A stretch of DNA of 64,000 nt from Prosthecobacter sp. (GTDB lineage Bacteria; Verrucomicrobiota; Verrucomicrobiia; Verrucomicrobiales; Verrucomicrobiaceae), in NCBI RefSeq assembly GCF_020439865.1, contig NZ_JAGRPF010000113.1, positions 62,001-126,000 of the forward strand, in the 5' to 3' direction. The stretch's first letter is position 1, and every line of letters starts with the position of its first letter. A program made the translations under genes and the position numbers. This document shows positions 35,902 to 45,258 of this stretch, in pieces. Under the pieces are notes generated by a model that saw nothing but the letters and a program-made list of their open reading frames with translations, was not told the DNA's origin and did no database searches.

Positions 35902-37431
35902 ATGGCTTGGCTTTCCTCCCTCGGTACCTTCGGTGAAATCCTCCGTTTCATCATCCTCATTCTGGAGGTGATCCTGGTTTTCAACCTCATGATTGTCGTC
36001 CACGAATGGGGACATTTCCTTGCGGCGCGCTGGCGGGGGCTGAAGGTCGAGAAATTCTACATCTGGTTCGGCAAACCCTTGTGGAAAAAGACCATCAACG
36101 GGGTCGAATACGGCATTGGCAGCATTCCGGCGGGAGGTTTCGTGGCCCTGCCGCAAATGGCCCCCATGGGCGGCCTCGAGGGAGAAACCAGCACCGAGCC
36201 GCTGCCGCCGATCACTCCTTTGGACAAGGCCATCGTCGCCTTCGCCGGGCCGTTGTTCAGTTTCCTGCTCGCCTGCGTGTTCGCGGTAGCGGTCTGGCTT
36301 GTGGGCAAGCCGCAGAGTGAGGCACACACCACGACCATCGTCGGGTATGTCGCTAAGGGCAGCCCGGCGGAAAAGGCGGGCATTCTCCCTGGGGACAAGG
36401 TTCTCGAGGTGGACGGCCAGCAAGTGAAGCGCTTTGAAGGGCTGGTGGACAGCGTGCGTTGGGGCGTGGTGGCCAGCGAGGGGGACAGGATCGAGTTTGA
36501 AGTGGAGCGTCCGGGGAAGGGAGTGCTGAAGTTTGAGGTCGATCCCAAGGCCTGGCCGAAGACGGACGAAAAGCCTGTGCCTACATTCTGGTGGAGTTCC
36601 ATCTTCAAGCGCCCCGAACTACGTGATGTCGGGCTGCAGGGTCAGATGACGCCGATGGTGGGCAGCGTTGCCAAAAACAGTCCTGCGGATGAGGCGGGCA
36701 TCAAGACGGATGACCTCATCTTGCGCGTTGATGGCAGGCAGCTGCGGAGCATGGGCGACCTCGGCGACTACATTAGAGAGAACCCGGGCAAGACCATCGC
36801 GCTGGACATCGAACGTGCAGGTAAAGTCATCCAGATCCCCGTGCTGCCGCGAGTCCCGGACGAGAACAACCTCAAGGAAGTCATGGAAGATCATCAGGAG
36901 TATCCGATGATCGGCGTGGCCTGGGATGTGGAAGGCAAGCGCACGCCCATCATCGTCACCCCATGGGAACAGATCAGTGACGCCGTGAGACACATGGGTA
37001 ATCTGGTGACGAAGCTCTTTTCACCGAAATCGGATCTTAGCCCGGCGCACATGAGCGGCCCGGTTGGAGTAGGTCGTCTTTACTACAAGCTGTTCCAGCA
37101 CCCCGATGGCTGGCGCCTCGTGCTCTGGTTCAGCGTCGTGTTCAACATCAACCTCGCCATTCTCAACATGATGCCCTTTCCGGTGCTAGATGGAGGTCAC
37201 ATCACCATGGCTATTGCCGAGGCGATCCGCCGCAAGCCGCCGCAGGGCAAGGTTCTCGAGTACGTGCAGACCGCCTGCGCGCTGATGCTGTTTGGCTTCA
37301 TCATCTTTGTCACCCTCAAGGACACCGGCGACTTCTTCGGTGGAGGTGGAGGGGGCAAGGAGGGCAAGACGTTAAAAATCCAATGGCTTTCCAAAGAGCA
37401 GCGAGCTGCCAAAGCCACAGCGGGCGCCTAG
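35902..37431 (+). CDS. rseP: Site-2 intramembrane zinc metalloprotease
   Basis: A 509-residue RseP-type protease. The zinc motif HEWGH is at residues 34-38 in the first membrane helix and the third ligand lies in PFPVLDGGH (Asp430). Two PDZ domains lie between (about residues 150-215 with GSPAEKAGILPGDKV, and about 250-310 with NSPADEAGIKTDDL). It cleaves membrane-anchored substrates, classically anti-sigma factors and signal-peptide remnants. A glycosyltransferase gene follows after 15 bases. Confidence 0.95.
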   Translation: MAWLSSLGTFGEILRFIILILEVILVFNLMIVVHEWGHFLAARWRGLKVEKFYIWFGKPLWKKTINGVEYGIGSIPAGGFVALPQMAPMGGLEGETSTEPLPPITPLDKAIVAFAGPLFSFLLACVFAVAVWLVGKPQSEAHTTTIVGYVAKGSPAEKAGILPGDKVLEVDGQQVKRFEGLVDSVRWGVVASEGDRIEFEVERPGKGVLKFEVDPKAWPKTDEKPVPTFWWSSIFKRPELRDVGLQGQMTPMVGSVAKNSPADEAGIKTDDLILRVDGRQLRSMGDLGDYIRENPGKTIALDIERAGKVIQIPVLPRVPDENNLKEVMEDHQEYPMIGVAWDVEGKRTPIIVTPWEQISDAVRHMGNLVTKLFSPKSDLSPAHMSGPVGVGRLYYKLFQHPDGWRLVLWFSVVFNINLAILNMMPFPVLDGGHITMAIAEAIRRKPPQGKVLEYVQTACALMLFGFIIFVTLKDTGDFFGGGGGGKEGKTLKIQWLSKEQRAAKATAGA

Positions 37432-37446
37432 AGTTCTCTGCGATCT

Positions 37447-38616
37447 ATGCGCGTTCTCATCCTTGTCGAAAACCTTCCGGTGCCTTTCGACAGGCGCGTG
37501 TGGCAGGAGGCCTGCGCGCTGCGTGACGCAGGCCACGAAGTAACCGTGATCTGTCCGCAGATGCGGGGCTACACGCAGCCGGAGGAGGTGCTGGAAGGAA
37601 TCCAGATCTACCGGCACTGGATCAGCGGCGAGGCCGGATCTCTCGGCGGTTTCTTCAAGGAATATGCCTCCGCGTTGTGGGGCGAGCTTGGGTGCGCTCT
37701 CAAGGCATGGAAGCGCTGCGGTTTCGATGTGATCCATCTTTGCAATCCTCCCGACCTGCTGTTTCTCGTCGCCCTGCCGTTTAAGCTGCTTGCAGGGGTC
37801 AAGGTGATCTTCGATGTCCATGATCTGTGGCCGGAAATGTTTGAGGCGAAGTTTGGCAAACGCGGCCTCATGTATTGGGCGGTTAGGATCGCCGAGCGTT
37901 GCACCCTTGCCCTCGCCGATGCGGTAATAGCCACCAATCAGAGCGTGCTGAAGGCGGTCAAGCAGCGTGGCGGGCTCGACGATGACCGCGCTTTCGTCGT
38001 TCGCACGGCTCCCAACCGCATGAACACAAATGCCGAGCCGGACGAAGCCTTGCGTGCGGGTAGAAAATATCTGGTGGGTTATATCGGCGTCATGGGCAGT
38101 GCCGACGGGGTGGAGTATTTGATTCGTGCCGCCAACCACATCGTCAATACTCGTCAGCGCTCGGATGTTCAGTTTCTGCTCATGGGGTCGGGCCCGGAGC
38201 ATGCGGACCTGCTCGCCGTGCGTGATCGTCTGGGCCTCCAAGACTGCATGAGCATGCCCGGTCGTGTCAGTGATGAGTTTCTCTGCTGCGCCCTGCGCAC
38301 CATGGATCTCGGAGTCGCCTGCGATCCCATCAATGCCTACAACGACCACTGCACCATGAACAAGGTGCTCGAGTACATGGCCTTCGCGAAGCCGATGGTC
38401 ATGTTCGGAACCGTGGAAGGTCGTTATTCCGCCGGGGCCGGAGCCGTCTACGTTATGGAAAACAGCGCTGAGCAGTTGGGGGATGCCATCCTGGCCACTC
38501 TTGACGACGAGTCATGTCGAAAGACCTTGGCCGCGGCTGGTCATGCAAGGTTGACGCAGGAGTTGAACTGGGGGCGCAGTGTGGAGCAGTTGGTGTCGGC
38601 CTATGGGTCTGTCTGA
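37447..38616 (+). CDS. Family 4 glycosyltransferase
   Basis: A 389-residue GT-B enzyme. It starts with MRVLILVENLPVPFDRRVWQEA, a common opening for GT4 enzymes of exopolysaccharide clusters, and has FDVHDLWPEMF, YIGVMGSADGVEYLIRA and LLMGSGPEH. The C-terminal NDHCTMNKVLEYMAFAKPMV contains the nucleotide-sugar Glu. It is the first of three glycan genes mixed with a kinase gene. Donor and acceptor sugars are unknown. Confidence 0.88.
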   Translation: MRVLILVENLPVPFDRRVWQEACALRDAGHEVTVICPQMRGYTQPEEVLEGIQIYRHWISGEAGSLGGFFKEYASALWGELGCALKAWKRCGFDVIHLCNPPDLLFLVALPFKLLAGVKVIFDVHDLWPEMFEAKFGKRGLMYWAVRIAERCTLALADAVIATNQSVLKAVKQRGGLDDDRAFVVRTAPNRMNTNAEPDEALRAGRKYLVGYIGVMGSADGVEYLIRAANHIVNTRQRSDVQFLLMGSGPEHADLLAVRDRLGLQDCMSMPGRVSDEFLCCALRTMDLGVACDPINAYNDHCTMNKVLEYMAFAKPMVMFGTVEGRYSAGAGAVYVMENSAEQLGDAILATLDDESCRKTLAAAGHARLTQELNWGRSVEQLVSAYGSV

Positions 38617-38694
38617 AGTTCTTTCTAGTGATTATTTGGCTTTCATGCACTTGGTGTCTTGCCAAGAACGACTCCGCCCTCTTAAATCACCGGA

Positions 38695-40290
38695 ATGCAG
38701 CCCGCGAATGACCATGGTGGTGAAGGGATCAAATTTGAGCCTTTCGTTCCGCCATCGACGCAGGAACTAGACGAGCTTATTCCCGGCTACAAGTTCGTCG
38801 AGTTCATCGAGCGCGGTGGCATGGGCGCGGTTTACAAGGCGGTGCAAAAGAGTCTCAACCGCACTGTGGCGGTGAAGCTGCTGCCGCAGGTTCATCGCAA
38901 CAAGGAAAGCTTCGCCGAACGCTTCAAACGCGAGGCGCACGCCCTCGCGCAGCTGAATCATCCCCATATCATCGCCGTGCATGACTTTGGTGAGACTCCA
39001 GACGGGCAGATGTTCTATGCCATGGAGTATGTCTCCGGCATGGATTTGCAGCATCTGCTGAAACGCGATCCACCGGAACCCCGGCAGATTCTCAGAATCA
39101 TTACCCAGGTCTGCGAGGCCCTGCAGTTTGCCCATGAGCGCGGCATTGTGCATCGTGACATCAAGCCGGCAAACATCCTCATCGACGAACGCGGTAATGT
39201 AAAAGTCGCCGACTTTGGGCTCGCCAAGGTTGTCGGCCCGCAGTCGGTTGACTACACCGCGACTGGCACCACGCTCGGAACACCGGATTATATCGCGCCC
39301 GAAGCGCTCGACCAAAGCAGAACCATCGACCACCGGGCGGACATCTACTCACTTGGAGTGATGATCTATGAACTCTTCACGGGACATGTGCCCAAAGGCA
39401 TGTGGGAGCCCCCCTCGATCCGTTCGGGCGCGGACAAGGGCATCGACGCCGTCGTCAGCAAGGCGATGCAAAACAACCCCGAGAAACGCTACCAGCATGT
39501 GAGTGACATGACGCAGGTGCTGGAAAAGCTTTTCAAAAACAGCGACAATTGGAAGAACTTCCGCCGGCCTCCCAAAAGCGATATCACCGTCGCTCCTGCT
39601 CCGCAGGCGGTGCGAATCCCCACCGATGCCGAAACGATCCGGATGCAGTCGCGCACACGCAAAAAGCGCTGGATGGGGTGGGCTGCAGGGATCCTGTTGC
39701 TCGGCGGCGGCGGCGCAGCCTGGCAGGCTGGGTGGCTTGCTTCGCAGAAGACCACCGATGCGGAACTCTCTCAGGCCGGGCAACCTGCCCAGGCACCACC
39801 AGCACCCGAGCAGATGAAACTGGCCGAGTGGGTTTTTGCTCACGACGGCTTTTTGAATGTTCAAACTGACGCCGACACGGAAAAGCAGATGGGGGATCAA
39901 TATGACATTTGGTATTCTTCCGGCCTGCCCAAGGAACCTTTCACCATCTGGCGGGTGTCCTTCGCCGTCGCCGGACGGTCGATCACGGAGGAAGCGGATC
40001 TGGAAGAACTGGTGCGGCTTCTCAAAGACGCGGGCACGGTGTCGAATCTCAATTTGCGCGGTCTGAGAGTGCCCGTGGCGGCGCTCGGACTGCTGGGGGA
40101 TGTCGTCACTATCACAAACCTTGATCTGACTGCCAGCCCGGTTGTGACTGTTGAGGCCGTACCCTTTCTCGCTGCAAGCAGGCAGTTGAAACTACTGCGA
40201 GTCGGAGGCACCACCCGCGAACCTCTGGACCCATCGTTTGCCGAGGAAATGCGGCTGGCGCTGCCAAATTGCACCATCCTGCAGAACTGA
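38695..40290 (+). CDS. Membrane-anchored Ser/Thr protein kinase with a leucine-rich-like periplasmic domain
   Basis: A 531-residue Hanks-type kinase. The catalytic domain (about residues 32-285) has a Gly loop IERGGMGAVYKA, the Lys in VAVKLLPQ, HRDIKPANIL and VADFGLAK, so it should be active. One membrane helix follows (WAAGILLLGGGGAAW, about 326-345). The exported C-terminus has short repeats of the L-x-N-L-x-L-x-G type (SNLNLRGLRVPVAALGLLG, TNLDLTASPVV) and ends with LALPNCTI, a pattern common in Planctomycetota/Verrucomicrobiota kinases. It lies between two glycosyltransferase genes. Confidence 0.93.
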   Translation: MQPANDHGGEGIKFEPFVPPSTQELDELIPGYKFVEFIERGGMGAVYKAVQKSLNRTVAVKLLPQVHRNKESFAERFKREAHALAQLNHPHIIAVHDFGETPDGQMFYAMEYVSGMDLQHLLKRDPPEPRQILRIITQVCEALQFAHERGIVHRDIKPANILIDERGNVKVADFGLAKVVGPQSVDYTATGTTLGTPDYIAPEALDQSRTIDHRADIYSLGVMIYELFTGHVPKGMWEPPSIRSGADKGIDAVVSKAMQNNPEKRYQHVSDMTQVLEKLFKNSDNWKNFRRPPKSDITVAPAPQAVRIPTDAETIRMQSRTRKKRWMGWAAGILLLGGGGAAWQAGWLASQKTTDAELSQAGQPAQAPPAPEQMKLAEWVFAHDGFLNVQTDADTEKQMGDQYDIWYSSGLPKEPFTIWRVSFAVAGRSITEEADLEELVRLLKDAGTVSNLNLRGLRVPVAALGLLGDVVTITNLDLTASPVVTVEAVPFLAASRQLKLLRVGGTTREPLDPSFAEEMRLALPNCTILQN

Positions 40291-40329
40291 CGCCGTCTTT
40301 GGTTTTCATCTCAACCCGACACCATCATC

Positions 40330-42000
40330 ATGAAATCGAGATCCTCAAAAAAAATGTTAGTCACCCACTCCTCCAAGACCTCAAAAACCCAAGGAAAAGT
40401 GAGGAAGACCCCGGCGAAAAAGACTGCGTCGAAAACGATGAACCGAAAGATGGTGGAGGCGAAACGAAAAGCTCCGGCCCCCAAAAAAGCTTCGCTGAAA
40501 AAGACCACGGTTCGCGAGCCTGTGGCTGCAAACGCGAAGAAGATCGCCTCGGCACCGAAGCCGCTCAAGAGGACGACGTCGGCATCCGCCAAGTCAAAGC
40601 ATGGGGTGAAGAAGGAGCCGGCCGCCAAAAGGAATACCGCTTCGTCCAAAAGGAAAAACATGCAGAAGTCCAGAGCCGTTGCTCCAAAGACCATTACTGC
40701 TGAGCGCAGTGTGGGTGCGTTCTCCATGGCTGTGATGGCCAGCGGAACGTCGGCCGGTTCGGCCATGTCTGCACCTCAAGGGCGTGCAGATCGGGACGCT
40801 CAGGTAAAGTTGGGAGGTCTGCGTCGTTCCCGAAAGCCGCGTCTTCTCTGGATTGGCGATGCTTTGGTTCCCACGGGTTTTGCGACGGTCACGCATGCGG
40901 TGCTCGATCATCTGCGCCACGACTGGGAGGTCGTGGTTTCGGGGGTCAATTACGATGGTTCCGCGCACGATCTGCCCTATCGGGTCATGCCTGCGTGGCA
41001 GGGAGGAGACATGTGGGGCATGAACCGCTTCCAGCACCTGTGCGCCGAGTTCGCACCTGCAGCCGTGGTGATCAACAACGACTGGTGGAACGTCGCGCAG
41101 TTCGCCAGGATCGCTCCTTCTGGCGTTCCTGTGATCGGCTACATGCCTGTGGACGGAGGTCATCTGGACCCTGCCTCCATGAAGGAACTGAACAAGCTCC
41201 ACGCCGCCGTCTGGTACACACGGTTTGGTCTCAAGGAGGCAAAAGAAGCGGGATTCCGTGGCAGGGGCCATGTCATTCCTCACGGCATCGACACTGGCGT
41301 GTTTCAGCCGGTGACCCGTGCTGAAGCGCGTCGCCTGCTTGATCTTAATGTGCCGTCAAACGCCTTCATCGTCGGGAACATCAACCGGAATCAGCCTCGC
41401 AAGCGGCTGGACGTGACCATTCAGATCTTTGCTGACTGGATCAAACAACATCGCATCTCCAATGCACATCTTCTGCTCCACTGCGCCAGGCAGGACACGG
41501 GCTGGGATTTGCGTCGTGTGGCCGCCTACCATGGTGTTGCCGACCGGCTCATCCTCACGGGCGGGGAGAACATTCGGGACATGCAGGGAAGTGAAAAGCT
41601 GCGGCTCATCTACAGCAGCCTTGATCTTCAAGTCACCACAACGCTGGGCGAAGGCTGGGGGCTTACCACGATGGAAGGCATGGCGTGCGGCATTCCGCAG
41701 ATCGTGCCGGATTCGTCGGCGTTGTCCGAGTGGGCTCTGCCGGCGGTGAAGGTGCCGTGCTCGCGTCAGCTCATGAATCCGGAGATCAACACCGTCGGCT
41801 CTCTCGTGGATGATGCGCCGTTTGTCGCCGCCTTGCAGAAACTCTACCGCGACAAGACCGCTCGGGCCCGTCTTTCCTCCCAGGGAATTGCGCATGTGCG
41901 TCGGAACGAGTTTTCTTGGAAGAATGTGGCGGGCCGGTTTTCCACCGTCCTTTCCGCCGCTCTTCGCGAGAGGCCGACTAGATCGAAGGTGCTCGCATGA
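40330..42000 (+). CDS. Family 4 glycosyltransferase with a long histone-H1-like basic N-terminal tail
   Basis: A 556-residue protein. The first ~125 residues are rich in Lys, Ala, Ser, Thr and Pro with about 30 Lys and almost no hydrophobic residues (for example KVRKTPAKKTASKT), like bacterial H1-type proteins. From about residue 165 a GT-B glycosyltransferase follows: PRLLWIGDALVPTGFATVTHAVLDHL is spread over its start, then HVIPHGIDTGVFQP, GNINRNQPRKRLD and TLGEGWGLTTMEGMACG. The start is uncertain: a translation start near residue 110 would remove the tail. The stop overlaps the next start by 4 bases. Confidence 0.8.
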   Translation: MKSRSSKKMLVTHSSKTSKTQGKVRKTPAKKTASKTMNRKMVEAKRKAPAPKKASLKKTTVREPVAANAKKIASAPKPLKRTTSASAKSKHGVKKEPAAKRNTASSKRKNMQKSRAVAPKTITAERSVGAFSMAVMASGTSAGSAMSAPQGRADRDAQVKLGGLRRSRKPRLLWIGDALVPTGFATVTHAVLDHLRHDWEVVVSGVNYDGSAHDLPYRVMPAWQGGDMWGMNRFQHLCAEFAPAAVVINNDWWNVAQFARIAPSGVPVIGYMPVDGGHLDPASMKELNKLHAAVWYTRFGLKEAKEAGFRGRGHVIPHGIDTGVFQPVTRAEARRLLDLNVPSNAFIVGNINRNQPRKRLDVTIQIFADWIKQHRISNAHLLLHCARQDTGWDLRRVAAYHGVADRLILTGGENIRDMQGSEKLRLIYSSLDLQVTTTLGEGWGLTTMEGMACGIPQIVPDSSALSEWALPAVKVPCSRQLMNPEINTVGSLVDDAPFVAALQKLYRDKTARARLSSQGIAHVRRNEFSWKNVAGRFSTVLSAALRERPTRSKVLA

Positions 42001-42893
42001 AGATTGCCTTCGTCGGAGCTTCTGGTTATGGCAACGTCGGTGATGACACCTATCCACTGGTGTTCGCGCAGCAGTTGTCGGGACACGAACTGGTGTTCTA
42101 CAATTCTGATCTGCCTTCAAGCCTGCCAGAAGACATTGAACTGCTGGTATTGGGCGGCGGCGGGATTTTGTACAACAATCCCAAAGAGGGACCCGAAGAA
42201 GCGGAGTCACCGCACTTCCGCTGCATGAAGTTCTACATGGATGCCGCCATTGAGCGCGGCATCCCGTGGGGCATCTCCTCGTGCGGTTTCCAGTTTCGCA
42301 GTAAACGCGAAGATGCCTACGCGATCGCCCTCAAACCCTGGGTGCCTTATTTGAAGCAGGCAAAGTTCATCACGCTGCGCTCACCCAACTGCGTGCGCAT
42401 TGCGCGCGAGCTGGGTGAGCGGGACGATGTGTCGTTCTTTCCTGATGCTGCCTACTTGTTCCGTCCTGATGTTGAACCCATGGGCGAAGCGCCCCGTGAA
42501 GTGAGCATCGTTCCGGCAGGCTTTGTGAATCCGCGCAACGATCTGATCCGGAACTACTTGCGACAGTTCGCTTCGTCCGAGGTTCCGATCACCTGGTTGG
42601 GAATGGGGGCGCCTGTGGATGACGACCGGCATCTGGCTGACGCAGCCGAGCTCTTCCCGCGCTCCCGAATCATCGCGAATGCCGGCCCTCAAGCCGCGTT
42701 TGCGCAAATCGCACGTTCACGATTTGTGATCACCGGGCGCTATCACGGACTGGTCTTTGCTCGCATCCACCGTGTGCCGTTCATCACCTCCGTGCACACG
42801 CCCTACAAAATCATGAACGAGGATCTCGATGCAGACATCTCGGGTGCGGCCGGTCATTTCGACGTGCTGCGCCGGTTCATCACCAACGTCTGA
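41997..42893 (+). CDS. Polysaccharide pyruvyl transferase family protein
   Basis: A 298-residue protein with the pyruvyl-transferase/WcaK fold: MKIAFVGASGYGNVGDD at the N-terminus, LLVLGGGGILYNN, WGISSCGFQF and the C-terminal SRFVITGRYHGLVFARIHRVPF. It probably adds pyruvate ketal to a sugar of a surface polymer. Coupled by an ATGA overlap to the H1-tailed glycosyltransferase gene, so they likely act on the same glycan. Its 3' end overlaps the convergent GT9-like gene by 14 bases. Confidence 0.87.
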   Translation: MKIAFVGASGYGNVGDDTYPLVFAQQLSGHELVFYNSDLPSSLPEDIELLVLGGGGILYNNPKEGPEEAESPHFRCMKFYMDAAIERGIPWGISSCGFQFRSKREDAYAIALKPWVPYLKQAKFITLRSPNCVRIARELGERDDVSFFPDAAYLFRPDVEPMGEAPREVSIVPAGFVNPRNDLIRNYLRQFASSEVPITWLGMGAPVDDDRHLADAAELFPRSRIIANAGPQAAFAQIARSRFVITGRYHGLVFARIHRVPFITSVHTPYKIMNEDLDADISGAAGHFDVLRRFITNV

Positions 42894-43683
42894 AAAACGC
42901 CTCCAACTCTCCCGGATCCACCTGCGAATAGTCGCGCCCAAGCGTGTTATCGCGGTCCAGGCCGAAGGCATATGCCGTGCCCCTGCGCACATCGATGTAA
43001 TCTTCGGGGTAAAACACCGCGACGGGCTTGTTTTCGAGCCACGCGGCCTGATGCAGGCTGGACCAGCTTCCCACATAGGCGCGTGAGGACTTGATGAGGT
43101 TCAATGCCGCCGGGGTCGAGAGATTGTCGATCACGGTCACATTACCGCCTTCGAAGCACTTCGCATCCTCGTCCGCGTGGATCGTCTTCCCTTTGGCGCC
43201 TGTTCTTAGGTAGTTGCGGGTCACGATGAACACTTGCCATGGCAGCTTGCGCAGCACCTCGACGGTTTTCTCGATCAACGCATGGGGCAGCGAGCGGTAG
43301 GATGCGTTCCCTGCAAACGGCTGAAACACGATGTGACCGGCGGAGTCGACATCATCTGGTGCATCAAAAACTGGCACATAACCATCCGCCTTGCCTCGAA
43401 TGAGCGTTGCGTAGTCGGCGCCCACGCATTCACACAAGGCCCGGCTGATGTCCGGCCCGCGCAGACCGGCGGTAAAGAACTCTTCGAACTTGTCGCCGAG
43501 TTCGTGGAGAATGAAGTTCTCCGCATTTCGATGATGACGGAAGATCTCGATCGCGAACGGGTTGTGCGAGGCGACGATCACCGGCAGCGGCTTTGTGGTC
43601 TCGCTGATCGTCCGATAGCTCGCGGTCAGATAGCAGGTGCGAATGACGTCGCCGAGGCCGGCGGAAAAAAGAGCGACTGACAT
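42880..43683 (-). CDS. GT9-like (ADP-heptose:LPS heptosyltransferase-like) protein
   Basis: A 267-residue protein. ATG 43683 is chosen because MSVALFSAGLGDVIRTCYL matches the G-D-x-I start of GT9 heptosyltransferases. IVFQPFAGNASYRSLPHALIEKTVEVL and NLSTPAALNLIKSSRAYVGSWSSLHQAAW match the C-terminal donor domain. It is shorter than typical GT9 proteins (about 330 residues). It probably belongs functionally with the adjacent glycan genes although it is on the other strand. Confidence 0.72.
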   Translation of the reverse strand: MSVALFSAGLGDVIRTCYLTASYRTISETTKPLPVIVASHNPFAIEIFRHHRNAENFILHELGDKFEEFFTAGLRGPDISRALCECVGADYATLIRGKADGYVPVFDAPDDVDSAGHIVFQPFAGNASYRSLPHALIEKTVEVLRKLPWQVFIVTRNYLRTGAKGKTIHADEDAKCFEGGNVTVIDNLSTPAALNLIKSSRAYVGSWSSLHQAAWLENKPVAVFYPEDYIDVRRGTAYAFGLDRDNTLGRDYSQVDPGELEAFFRRW

Positions 43684-43741
43684 TCGTGAAGCAATGGTGC
43701 GGGCGCTGACGTTGACAAGGCTCTTCTCCATCCAACCCGTC

Positions 43742-45220
43742 ATGAAATCGCTCGCTCTCGTTTTCCTTCTTTCGTTGTCCGCCAGGGCCGCAGTCACGCT
43801 TCCGGCGGTGTTTTCCGATCACATGGTGCTGCAAAGCGGCAAACCGGTTCCTGTCTGGGGCACGGCGGATGCGAATGCGGAAGTCTCCGTCACCATCGCC
43901 GGGCAAACCAAAACCGCGAAAGCCGATGCGGAGGGCAAATGGTCTCTCAAACTCGATGCATTGACTGCTTCTTCTGAACCGCAGACGCTCACTGTTGGCG
44001 ACAAGACGATCAATGACGTCCTTGTTGGCGAAGTGTGGCTCGGTTCGGGGCAGTCCAACATGGCCATGAGCGTGCAGGGTGCGAAGGACTTCGACCAGAC
44101 CAAGAAGGAGTCGAATCTTCCGCTGATCCGCATGTTCACCGAAGGCAGCAGCGCTTCGGACACCGCCCAAACGCAGGGCAAGGGGACCTGGGTCGTCTGC
44201 ACGCCGGATACCGTGGGTCGTTTTTCCGCCACGCTGTTCTTCTTCGGCCGCACGGTCTACGCGACGCTCCAAACACCCGTGGGCCTCATCAATTCATCGG
44301 TCGGCGGCACGCCCATCGAATCGTGGATCAGTCCCGAAGAACAGCATGCCAGCGCGGAACTGAAGCCATTCTTTGCAGCCGTCAAAAAGGATGATGCCAC
44401 GTTCGACGAAGCGAAGGCCAGGGCCGGATACGAGAAGCAGCTGGCGAAATGGACCGAGGATGTGAAAAAGGCGAAGGCCGCAGGCAAGGAAGCGCCACGC
44501 AAGCCGCGCGACCCCGTGGAGACACGCAAGCGCAAGGGCAACGTCGGTGGTTTGTTCAACGGCAAGATCTCGCCGCTCATCCCTTATGCGATTCGTGGTG
44601 CGGTCTGGTATCAGGGCGAGGCGAACAGCCAGGATCCGAAGGCGCCGTTCTATCAGGCGCAGCTCACCTTGCTCGCGAAAGACTGGCGCACACGCTGGAG
44701 CGATGAGTTTCCATTCGCCTGGGTGCAGCTTCCCAACTTCACCCGCGCGGGTGAAGGGTGGATGATCGTGCGCGAGCAGATGATGAACGCGCTGAACACG
44801 ATTCCAAACAGCGGCATGGCCATCACGCTCGACATCGGTGATGCGAAAAACATTCACCCGACGAACAAGCAGGAAGTCGGCCGTCGTCTCGCGCAGTGGG
44901 CGCTGGGCAGCGTGTATCACAAGGATGTTCCGGACACTGCCGGCCCGCTGATCAAGGAAGCGACTGTCAAAGGCGGAGAAATCGTCTGCGCGTTCACCCA
45001 TGCGAAGGGTTTGACCGCGAAAGGTGATCTCACCGGCTTTGAAGTCGCCGGAGCCGACGGCCAGTGGCAGCCGGCCGATGCAAAGATCGACGGCGAAAAA
45101 GTAATCGTCTCGTCCAAGGCCGTCCCCGAGCCGAAGAACGTGCGCTACGCTTGGAAGGACAATCCCACCGCTTCGCTCTTCAACGGCGCTGGCATTCCGG
45201 CCTCGCCGTTTCGGAAGTAG
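43742..45220 (+). CDS. Secreted sialate O-acetylesterase family protein
   Basis: A 492-residue protein with a signal peptide (MKSLALVFLLSLSARA). It begins with the family's beta domain (VTLPAVFSDHMVLQSGKPVPVWG). The SGNH-type nucleophile is in WLGSGQSNMAM near residue 105; IRGAVWYQGEANS and VGRRLAQWAL with AITLDIGDAKNIHPTNK bring the remaining catalytic residues (Asp and His). It should remove O-acetyl groups from sialic acid or another sugar. The frame is open upstream, but ATG 43742 gives the leader. Confidence 0.93.
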   Translation: MKSLALVFLLSLSARAAVTLPAVFSDHMVLQSGKPVPVWGTADANAEVSVTIAGQTKTAKADAEGKWSLKLDALTASSEPQTLTVGDKTINDVLVGEVWLGSGQSNMAMSVQGAKDFDQTKKESNLPLIRMFTEGSSASDTAQTQGKGTWVVCTPDTVGRFSATLFFFGRTVYATLQTPVGLINSSVGGTPIESWISPEEQHASAELKPFFAAVKKDDATFDEAKARAGYEKQLAKWTEDVKKAKAAGKEAPRKPRDPVETRKRKGNVGGLFNGKISPLIPYAIRGAVWYQGEANSQDPKAPFYQAQLTLLAKDWRTRWSDEFPFAWVQLPNFTRAGEGWMIVREQMMNALNTIPNSGMAITLDIGDAKNIHPTNKQEVGRRLAQWALGSVYHKDVPDTAGPLIKEATVKGGEIVCAFTHAKGLTAKGDLTGFEVAGADGQWQPADAKIDGEKVIVSSKAVPEPKNVRYAWKDNPTASLFNGAGIPASPFRK

Positions 45221-45258
45221 TGAAGGATGACGGAGCCTGAGGTCGTTTGCTTGGCCTC

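Noticed and set aside
40269..40703. Second open frame overlapping the H1-like tail
   Set aside because: It gives an acidic low-complexity product with no start context; the basic frame continues into the glycosyltransferase.
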